Source: Mycoplasma testudinis ATCC 43263
GTDB taxonomy: Bacteria > Bacillota_I > Bacilli_A > Mycoplasmatales > Mycoplasmoidaceae
Assembly: GCF_000687795.1 (NCBI RefSeq)
Contig: NZ_JHXT01000001.1
Location: 53,959-117,958 of the forward strand
Length of the DNA stretch: 64,000 nt
Direction: 5' to 3'
Positions 1 through 9,224 of this stretch are shown in pieces. The notes below the pieces were generated by a model. That model saw only the letters and a list, made by a program, of their open reading frames with translations, was not told where the DNA came from and did not search any database. The stretch's first letter is position 1. Every line of letters begins with the position of its first letter. The translations under genes were made by a program, and so were the position numbers.

Positions 1-2
1 TT

Positions 3-140
3 AAATCGCAAAATCAAGAACGAATTATAGAAAACGCAAAAGCTTTTGAAATTAAACTATCTGAAAAAGAAATTGCACAATTGCAAAAACTAAACATTTA
101 TATAAGTGCATCTTCAAGTACTTATTCAAAGTTAAAATAG
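3..140 (+). CDS. Aldo/keto reductase, C-terminal end (partial)
   Basis: Only the last 45 codons and the TAG stop are in the window. The residues SQNQERIIENAKAFEIKL, followed by an LSEKEI..L..LN pattern, match the usual end of aldo/keto reductases (S.N.ERI.EN...F...L). The family reduces aldehydes and ketones with NADPH in the cytosol; the substrate cannot be inferred from this end. About 165 bases separate it from the next gene on the same strand. The identification rests on a short tail, so it is moderate. Confidence 0.6.
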   Translation, partial: KSQNQERIIENAKAFEIKLSEKEIAQLQKLNIYISASSSTYSKLK

Positions 141-223
141 CATAAATATGTGGAAAAAACCAATATTTTGTTAACAGACCAAAATATTTTCTTAAATTTA
201 ACAAGTTTTAAGCATTTAGATAT

Positions 224-288
224 ATAGGGAATCAAAAAAAATAATAGATTAACCCAAATTTCAAAAATAATGGTTTTTTGATTCCTAT
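224..288 (+). promoter_or_regulatory. Inverted repeat just upstream of a strong ribosome binding site
   Basis: Arm 224-239 (ATAGGGAATCAAAAAA) pairs with arm 274-288 (TTTTTTGATTCCTAT), with one bulged G. The hairpin ends five bases before an excellent Shine-Dalgarno sequence, AAGGAGG at 294-300. It lies between a gene end and the next start on the same strand, so it could act as a weak terminator for the upstream gene or as a 5' UTR control element for the downstream one. Pairing is visible in the sequence; function is inferred. Confidence 0.5.
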
Positions 289-304
289 TTCTTAAGGAGG
301 AAAA

Positions 305-604
305 ATGCAACGTATTTCAGTTCAAAACAAAAAGAATATTTATGGCGGATTATCTTTTTGGTCTTTTGCCATGGGAGGAAGTTTATTAGTCAATATGGCT
401 GTTCAAGGAATTAACAGTTTGATTTCGACAATAAGAGGACCACAACAGCAAGCAAAACCAACTAGCTATAATAATTCTTGGGCATCAGGCACTAACAGCT
501 ATAACTCAGGAACGCCTTTGTATCTGCGATTCGGTCTCACCCCTGGTAAAGCAGCAATGATGGTTGGCTTACCAAGCGGTGGTGCTCCGTACTCTATTTT
601 GTAA
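305..604 (+). CDS. Small glycine-rich hydrophobic protein, unknown function (99 aa)
   Basis: The ATG lies a few bases after AAGGAGG, so the start is secure. The first 15 residues are polar and basic. They are followed by a moderately hydrophobic stretch at about residues 16-42 (YGGLSFWSFAMGGSLLV...), a Gln/Ser/Asn/Tyr-rich middle, and a Gly/Pro-rich end at 75-99 (LTPGKAAMMVGLPSGG). It has no lipobox cysteine. It faces the EAGR-box gene tail to tail and shares a terminator with it. I do not recognise the family. A small membrane-associated or secreted peptide is possible. Confidence 0.75.
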   Translation: MQRISVQNKKNIYGGLSFWSFAMGGSLLVNMAVQGINSLISTIRGPQQQAKPTSYNNSWASGTNSYNSGTPLYLRFGLTPGKAAMMVGLPSGGAPYSIL

Positions 605-613
605 ATTAAAAGT

Positions 614-642
614 GAGTGATCTAGACTAACATCTAGGCACTC
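614..642. terminator. Bidirectional terminator between convergent genes
   Basis: GAGTG-AT-CTAGA (614-625) pairs with TCTAG-G-CACTC (632-642) around a short loop. It is followed by a T-rich stretch on the plus strand. On the minus strand it lies just past the stop of the EAGR-box gene, so it can serve both transcripts. Confidence 0.7.
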
Positions 643-645
643 ATT

Positions 646-3600
646 TTATTTTTTAGATTGTTTGGTTTTGTAATTCTTATTAAGTTTTTCTGGTTTCTTA
701 GAATTGGTTTGTTTTGTTGGACTAATCTTTTTTAATGATAATGAATTTTTGATCTTGTTGGATTTCGTTTTTTTGACTAATATTTGTTCTTTGTTTAAAT
801 CTTCATTTAATTTATTTATATTGTTTTTCAAATCTAATAATTCAAAACTTTTAATTCTTTTATCGTGCTTCAAGAAATTTTTGTGCGAAGCAGCAGAAGG
901 GGTATTAACCACAATTTCTGGACCTTCGAACCTTCTATTTAAATCAGATAATGAACTAATTCTTTTATTCGCAGATAAAACTTCAAATTCGTCATTTGAT
1001 TTAATATTAGCAAAAGTGTTTTCATTAAACATTTGAGCAGACGGACGGCTTTGATTAGTTATGATGTGGTTAATAGGAATTAAATCGGAATCGTTTTTGT
1101 GATCATAAATATCTTCAAACACAGTGCTTGTAAAATAGTTTTCGAGATTTTTTTCAAGTTTTGCAGTGTCATCATCAACTGGATTAATATCTTTTCTTGA
1201 AAGTGTTTGCGTTAAAAGGTAATCGTTTTCTTTATTGATAGCAGATTCGATATAAGTATCGTCAAATAAACCTGGATTACGTAATAAATCTTCTGTATAG
1301 GGTGCAAATTCCAAATTAGCAGAGACCTCAATTAAATTATCTTGTTTAATCAAAGACTCATGATTATTCAGTTGTTTTTGCGACTTATTTTGGATTTTTT
1401 TATGAGCTAAATTTTCCTTAACGTTTTTAAATTCTAATGGTGATTTTTCAAGAACCGCTTTAGGTGAATTAATTTTTTTAACAGAAACTTTTTTATTGGA
1501 GTCTATTATCTGATTTTTGTTATTGAATTGAACAAATTGATTTTCTGTTTTTTTTGAATCATCATTAATCGATAAAAATAATGGTGTTTCATAATCATTA
1601 TCGTTTGGATTAAGCAAACTAGAATTGTGATTATTAACCAATGAGCTGCCAAACACATCTTCAATAATAGTTGGAGCTTCTATATCATTAGAAATCAATT
1701 CTGGTTTTGAAACAACTGATATTTCATTATCGGTTTTTATTATTGGTGGAACTAATTCTTCTTCACTAACTACTAAAGAGTCAACAGGGGTATCCTTTTC
1801 TAAATTGTCGATCAACTTGGTTAGCACCGTTTCGGGTGGACTAATTTCGGCTGAATCTAAAAATCCTAAATTAACTTTATGTTCTTTTTCAATATCGCGG
1901 TTGAGTTCAATGATCGGTGGATCTAATACAAACAAATCACTATTTTGTTCATCAAAGGTGTTAGTAAGCAGATGCTCAGGTACAGCAATTGCATTTGTAG
2001 ATTCATTCGACAATGACTCACTATTTATTTGCAAAGAATCAGTATTAATCATTAAATCGCTAGTATTAAGTAAACTTCAATCAGATAATGTTGTAACTTT
2101 TAAAGTCGATTGAATAGGAATCAAAGTTTCAGATAAATTATGGTATTTTTTTACAACTATATCAGCAGTTTCCAAATCATGACTTTGTTGTAGCCGCTCA
2201 GGACCAAAAATAATCTCATCCCCGTGAATAACATCTTGACGGTTGCTAGCATTTTCTGAACTTAAATTATCAACTAACAAATCCTCTTCGGAATAAACAG
2301 CCAGTGGTTTTTTGGTGTTCAACATATTCTCGAAGTCATAAACCTTAGATGCTATTTGTTCATCCTGAGTTTGATCTTTCTCTGCTGGGGTATCTAATAA
2401 AACATCCGTAGGTTGAGAATTATCAGAATCAAGCGATTTTTTTGAAGTGAAAGCAGAATCATTAATATCAGAAGAAATATCGTCTGGTATTGAATCTAAA
2501 GCAAATTTTTCGTTAACTGGTAACATTTCTGTAATTTGGTGATTCTTGTTAAACGTTTCATCAAGTTGCTGTTGCGTTTCAACATTGACATAGTTATCAA
2601 AAACACAAACTGAAACGAAATCTGAAATCATCTCTTTAGACAACTCATTATTGTTGGTTTCAAAACCAACATCTTCAGATAATTTTGAGCTCAAAGAATA
2701 ATCATTATCAATTAAATCTTTGTCGCCGTTCAAACTTTGAGAATATTTAAATTCATTAATTAAATTGATTAGTTCGTTCGTTTCAATGATTTCGTGCCCT
2801 TCAGAAGGAGTCATTCACATTGGCGAAAAAGCTTCAACAGGATCTAAGTAATCTAAATCAGAAGATTCTTGATAATTATCAATAACTTCAACTATTTCTG
2901 GTTCTACTTCTTGCGGTTGGATTTCTTGTAAAACTTGATTAGCAGATTGTTCATACTTAGTTTCTTGCAACAAGTTTGAAGAAGAATCGTGGGGTTGTTT
3001 TTCAATTAGTATGTCTTCGTTTGTGTTTGAATTTTGATAATCCTTTTTATTTTCAATTTCACTATTCATCGCATCATCAAGTACGTTTTTAATTTCAGTT
3101 TCAACTTTATTTATATCAGCATCAAAAACACTATTATGGATTGCGGCGTTGACAATTTCATTTTCTTGTTCTGATAAAACTAAATCATCTTCAGATTTTG
3201 GTGAATTTCCAACCAATAAATTGCTATTAACAGACGTGGTTTCTATCACTAAATTATCCAAAGACGCAGAAACGAGTTTCTCTGGCTGAATATCATATAA
3301 ATTCAATGCTGTTGGTAAACTATGAGAAACTTTAGAATTAACATTTGAATTTGAATCAACTAAATTAACGTCACTATATAATTCATAAGTTGGTTCTTGA
3401 ACAAAAATTTGTTCATTATTTTCGATATTAATTTCTTGCTCTAACAAAACGGTCTCTAATTCAATTTGGCTTGGATTATTTACAGGTAATAATTGAATAT
3501 TATCATTAGGTAATTTCTTAGATTCTAAAAAAATGTCATCATTTGGTACAAGTGATGGAGTAATAACAGGAGCAACTTGAACTAAATTGTTATCAGCATT

Positions 3601-5247
3601 TAACTCTTGTTCTTTTTCGTATGACGTTTCTAAGAAAAGATCAATTGATTCATTAAATAACTTCAAATCAGATTCAGTTAACTTATTATTTGATTGTCCT
3701 AGATCAATTTGATTATCGTTGGCAGTAGTTTTGCTTGCTTCGATTGTTTCATCAATCACTAACTGATTAATTTTATCAGATGATAAAGTTTGTGATGAAT
3801 CTTCGATTTTGGAAGTTGGCCGATATGTAATTGGTTCAATTGTTTGAGTTTGCTGATTAAATTCAGCAACTTCTGCTACTTCTTCGTTTAATGAAACATC
3901 ATTTGCCAAAGCAATAGGCTGTTCGATAAATGAAGGTGATGATAAATCATCTTCGTTCTTTTGATTAACTGGATATTGATCATTTTGGCTAGGTAAATTA
4001 GCAATATTAACGGGTTCGTTGCTTTCGTTAATACTATCTACTTCAACGCTGTTAAACAAAGACTCAGGTTGGTTTTCAACAATATAAGCTGTAGCTTGAA
4101 GAATCTTTTGATAAACAGATACTTCGGGATTAGGTTTCAATTGGGTATCGTCAACTTGTTCGTGTGACTCTAAATTCTGGTTGGAATCCAAATTTAATTG
4201 AGTAGCAGAAGAAGAATATGATTCAGAAAATTCATTTGTGTTGTTAACTGAATCTGATGATTGATCGCGCTGTTGCAAAGTTTGTGAAGATAAAACAGGC
4301 AAATCAGTTATTGTTGATTTAACTGAATCATCATCAAATTCATTTTCAACTATTGAATCCTTAACCTCAAGTGTATAAACAAATGATCCATCACTTTCAA
4401 AATAACCATCTCAAACTCATTCTTCATCTTCAATATGACCGTAGTTTTCGTCTCCGACAAACTTCCATCAAAATTGATCCTTGTTATCAGGAGTTTCTGG
4501 TTCGTATTCTAAATCATCAACAGAATTTTCTTCTTTGGTTTGTGCTAATTGCAAGTCATTGTCATCTTGTGGTTTAGTAAACGAAGATTCGTCTGCGATT
4601 TGTTTATCGGGACGAGCAGTAAGATCTTTATCATCGTTAGAACTAATAGTTTCGTTTAGGAGTGATTTAGAAGAATTAACTGTCTGACTATGGTTGTCAG
4701 CTGGTATTTTTGGTAAATCAACGATTTCTTGAATTAATGGAGTACCAAGATCTGAAAAATAATCCGGTTTTTTTAAAACAAGTTCATCAGGAACTAAAAA
4801 TTCGTTCACAATAGCGTTGGTTACATCTTTAAATTGCGGAACAGGAATTTCTTTATCTAAATCAATAAAATCTGCTTCGTTTAAAATAATTGTATTGCCG
4901 ATTTGTGCAAACAATTTGGGATTATCTTTTTGTTGGGTCGGGTCGTCTTCAAATTCAAATTCATGATTATTAACGTCAAATTTTTTAACAGTTTTAACTG
5001 CATTCTCAAATTCATCTAAAATTGTAACTGAAGTTGGTAAAACTTCACTAGCCGAAAAGACCTGATTTTCATTCAAAATGATTTCATCAGGAATTTTAAT
5101 TGCTTTGGTTAAATCAATTTGAGTATCAGTTTCGTCACAAAAACTTTGATCAAAATCACGTTTAATTTGAACACGCGCTAATTCAACTTCATATGTTGGG
5201 AGTTCTTGACTATTTTCGTTGATTTCATTATGAATCTTTTTAGCCAT
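646..5247 (-). CDS. Acidic EAGR-box terminal-organelle protein (HMW1/P200-like), 1533 aa
   Basis: The reading frame is continuous if TGA is Trp (in-frame TGAs at 4468, 2815, 2077 and others). The protein is very rich in Asp, Glu, Asn, Ser and Gln, has no membrane segment, and ends in a basic Lys-rich tail (last ~45 residues, KKISPTKQTNSKKPEKLNK). At residues 260-291 (bases 4375-4470) sits a textbook EAGR box: FWWKFVGDENYG, then EEWVWDGYF, then SDGSFVY. EAGR boxes are known from the M. pneumoniae proteins HMW1, TopJ and P200, all parts of the attachment organelle. No J domain is present, so TopJ is unlikely. The length exceeds HMW1 (about 1000 aa). The gene is last in a leftward run of cytoskeletal genes, 146 bases after the previous stop. 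Likely role: structural scaffold of the tip. Confidence 0.85.
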
Positions 5248-5393
5248 TTTTACTCCCCGCTAAAATGTGCGACAACTTGATTACTAAGATGTATAAAATT
5301 ATAATATATTGAATAAAAACAAGATGAATTCTTCAAAAGAAAAATCTTTTGTTTGAACAGAATTAGAATTGAAAAGATAAATTAAAACTGCAT

Positions 5394-6608
5394 TTAATGT
5401 AGTTTAGTAACAATGCTTGTTTTTTGTGATCAGTTTACTAATAAATTTAAAAAACGTTGAAAATTAATATAATAAGTCTTTTTAATATCCTTATTTTGTA
5501 AATAAACTAACATTGGACCAATACTATCGTTGCCTAATCCTAACTGAAGCAAACTTTGTTTTTCTAAATCAAAAAGCGAAACCTGTTCATTATAAGGAAC
5601 ATAATCATCTTTTAGAACAACTAGTTTTCCAAAAGGACGATAAATCATTCCTAGAGCACTAATTCATAATTTTAAAGTTTGTTGAATTGTTTCTCCACCT
5701 AAATCAACACCTTCAAAAGCTCCATAATTAATAGGATCATAAAAGACTAAATATAATTGGTTAGTTGAAACTCGTTTTAAGTCTTTTGAATAAACGGGAA
5801 AACTACGAATGATTTTAGCAGTTGATAAAATCCGGATAATTTGGTGAAGGTCTAAAATGTCTAGTTCTAAGTGTTCAGCTAAGTCAACTAAATTAAATAC
5901 TGGCATTGAAGCATAAGCCATTAAGCGCAATAAACGCAAACATGTATGAACGCTATATTTTTTTAAATGTAATTCATAAACGTCATGACGCATTACTTGT
6001 TCAACCATTGACGCTAATCGTTCTGCTAAAAAGTTAGGTGTTTTTGGTAAAACCGCTAAAGAACCATTAGTGTTTAAATAGTTACTAAAAGTTGTTTCAT
6101 TACTTGTTTTTTTGACATCACTTGCTAATCATTCATAAAAATTGATTGGTTCAACATAATAGTTAGCGCAATCGTGACGTTCAAAAAATTTTGAATATAA
6201 CAAACCAATTTGATTAAAAAACAAGAAAAAATTAGCTTGATATTTTTTTGCCAATTGTTTAATTTGACGTAGCAATACTTTTGTGCTTAATAAGTTTTGC
6301 ACCTCATTAATAAAAATAATCGCATTATTATTCTGTTGTAAATAACGAATCAATTCAGCAAAATGAAATTGCTGTTGATTGATTTCTTCACTAACACAAT
6401 TAAACAAAGCGACTGTTTTATCTTCTTTGGCAACACAAATCAATTGGGCACACAATTGATTCAACCCTGTATTTGAAATTCCGTTAACAATTGTAATTGG
6501 TTTGGGATTGTCAAGTAATTGATCAAGTAAACCAACTGGTCTATTTATAACATTGGCCTTCAAAATTCCAGTTGTTCACTTATTTAAATTTTCATTAATC
6601 AATAGCAT
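5394..6608 (-). CDS. Degenerate AAA_14/DUF4143-type ATPase in the organelle operon (404 aa)
   Basis: Start ATG at 6608; the apparent TTG start at 6563 is internal because a TGA Trp codon lies upstream of it. The layout copies AAA_14-DUF4143 proteins such as the one at 45543: strand plus P-loop position (ITIVNGISNTGLNQL, about residues 38-52), a Walker B-like AIIFINEVQ (96-104), a PINFYEWL segment like the family's P-L-S-F-x-E-F, a wing-like part (LVDLAEHLELDILDLHQIIR), and LYLVFYDPI in place of the family's KLYFxDTG. The Walker A Lys-Ser/Thr is missing (GISNTGLN) and the Walker B Asp is Asn, so ATP hydrolysis is doubtful. It begins 7 bases after the coiled-coil gene, pointing to coupled translation. 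By position it resembles P41/P24 of the M. pneumoniae P65-HMW2 locus; I cannot confirm sequence relatedness. Confidence 0.7.
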
Positions 6609-6615
6609 GAGATTT

Positions 6616-9192
6616 TTAATTTACTTTAACTTGTTTACGTCTATTGGCAGCAATAATAGCATTGGCATAACGACGAATTTCTTCACTTGACAAACGGCCT
6701 GATCCATCATTTTCTTTCAAAAAAACAGCTTTGCGTGATTGCGGTTTAACTACTGGTTGATCATAGTTTTGGTTACTATTAGCATCCGCTACGACTTCAC
6801 CCTGATATCCATATGGTGGTTGGTTATATGTATTTTCTTCGTACTCTTGGTATTGCGCGTTGTAATTTTCATAACGTGCCGATTGTTGTTCATATTGGGA
6901 TTGTTGATCATAAACTTCAGGGCTTGCTGGGTTAATTGGATACCCGTACGGAGCAACCATCGGAGCGTTATAATCAATTTGATTATCGTAAGGTTGTGGT
7001 TGATATTGATCTAATTGGAACTGAGTTGTTGGATTAAGAATATCTTGTTGATACTGGATCCCGCTATTGTATTGATTGTCTTGATAATTAGTATTTCCAC
7101 TTAATTGGACATCATAGTTAACAGGAGAATCTAATTGGGCTCTTAAGCTTTGTAATTCGTTTTCGAATTTTTCACTAACTCTAGCAGTAATTTCTGTGGT
7201 TAGCTTATCAATACTATTACGTTCGTGAGCTAATTTTAATTGTTCTTGGAGTGACGCTCTTTGGTTTTCAAATTGAGAATACAGCGCTTGGGCCTTTTTC
7301 TGAGCTGCTTCAGCTTTGGCAATTTCTTTATCAATTTTAGAAGCACGTAAAGCATTTAATTCACTAAAATATTTTTTATTAAATAAATCAGGACCGGCAT
7401 TAGGTTCAAATTCTTCATTTAGTTCTTGGGTTTCGCTTGTTTCAGAGGTTGAAATTACATCATTTACTTCTGTAATGACATCATTTGCTAAAGCTGGTTT
7501 TCGATTATGACTTGTAACATCGCCACCATTTATAGCAAGTGATGGTTTATTACTAGTATTTTTTACAGTCAAATTTTGTAAATCGATTAATAAACTGTTT
7601 TTTTCTTCAAGAAGTCGATCCCGTTCGCTTGAGATTGCGTTCATTTTTGATTCTAAATCTGATAAACGAGCATTTTTAGTTTTCACTAGTTCATCTTTTT
7701 CTTGTGCTCATTCTTTAGATTTCAAAGCTAAAATTCCTTCAAACCGATTTCTTTCGTTTTCGATTTGTTGTTTCAAATTAGCGTGTTCATTACGTAATTC
7801 ACTAATAAAGTTTGATTGTTCGTCATCCACAATTTCCTTATAGGCGTCTTGTAAATCTTCACGGGTTAATTTTTGTTCAGAACCTTCTAATAATTCAGAA
7901 GTTTTGGCTTCAATTTTGTCGCTAATTAATTCGTTCAAATGTTTTTGCTTTTCAGCTAGAGTTGCTTCGAAAGAACCTTTTAAATTAGCTATTTCGGTTT
8001 CGTATTTAGCAGTTTCATTTTCAAAAATTGCTTTTCATTTTGCTTCTTTTTCTTCGTTAGCTTTTTGCAAATCAATTATTTCTTGTTGCATTGTATCCCG
8101 AACTTTTTCAATTTCGGCAGTCAACCGATTAAGTTCTTCTTTATTCATATCAAGTTCATTTGAAGTTTCTTCATTAGTAAATTCAGGAGTAGATGAATCT
8201 GCTTGATGTAAAAATTCAGGGGCATTTTCATAAAGAGTCGAATTGTTTACTAGTGGATTGTGGATTGAAGCAGAAGTGGACTTTGAAATAACTGGTTCTG
8301 CAGATTGAGCTTGGTTTACATCAATTGGACTTTCCTTGTAAGGGTTAGCAATAGGAACAAAAACATCAGACTGAGTTTTTTCTAAAGCCGCTTCTTTTTT
8401 AACAATTAATAAATCCACAGCTGCATCCAAATTTTCTAAAGCATCGTAATTACGATCTAACTTATCGGTTTTTTGGGTAATATAAAGTTTCAAAGCTAAA
8501 TTATTAGGTATTAACCCGGTTGCATTAATGTCAACTTTTTTAATTAAAACTTCTAGTGCTTCAAAAAATTCAGGTTCTAAGTACTCTAAGGCTAATACTA
8601 ATTCATCACTAACTGATTGAATTTGATCTTGAAAATTGCTGTTAAAAGTTAATTTATAATCTCCAATTTCTTGCTTCAAACTAGAAAGTAAATCAAGATC
8701 AACAAATTCAAAATCGTTTTTGGCTTCTAAATAGCGATCATTAAAATCTTTCAAATGAGATTGAATTGTTTCACTTAACTGTTGATAATTAGTTTGGAAG
8801 TGGTTTAATAAAAGACTTAACTTTTCAACAACTTCTTTAACCTTGGCAGCTTTTTTGGCATTTGCTTCATCTTCTTGCTGTTGTTTTAAAAGTTCTTGCA
8901 ATTCTTTTAATTGACCCGTTAACTGTTCAATCATTAAATCATCTTCATCAAGTTCGTTTTCATCTTCAACTAATTCAGTTGGGGTTGGAACAGCTTCAGA
9001 TAATGAACTGAGTTCTTGAGCAATTACCGCATTCGGGTCAAAGTTATTATTCGTTCTATTTAATTCATTCGAAGCTGCTAAAAAAGCATCTCGTTCTTGT
9101 TGAATTCGAGCCCGTTCTTCTTCAAGTGATTCATTCGCTAAAGCAAATGCTTGATTTTGTAAACTTAGTTCATTATCGTTTGCCATTTTCAT
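6616..9192 (-). CDS. Coiled-coil protein with Gln/Asn/Tyr-rich tail, organelle operon (858 aa)
   Basis: One frame through three TGA Trp codons (8035, 7708 and near the start of the tail). The start MKMANDNEL has AAAAAGGA upstream; a second in-frame ATG lies two codons on. Layout: acidic N-terminus; a helical region about residues 60-280 (LKELQELLKQQQEDEANAKK...); a Ser/Pro-rich stretch; a long coiled coil about 360-690; a low-complexity region about 689-817 of Gln, Asn, Tyr and Pro with PYGYP and NYNAQYQEYE-like runs; then a basic end (EEIRRYANAIIAANRRKQ). There are no membrane segments. It follows the HMW2-like gene by 32 bases, the position of P41 in M. pneumoniae, but is about twice as long. 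Likely a structural part of the organelle core. Confidence 0.75.
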
Positions 9193-9224
9193 ATCCTTTT
9201 TTAATGTTGAAATTTAATTAAAGC

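Noticed and set aside
122..310. Minus-strand open frame of 62 codons
   Set aside because: No ribosome binding site; it overlaps the end of the aldo/keto reductase and the hairpin before the next gene. It looks like AT-rich chance.
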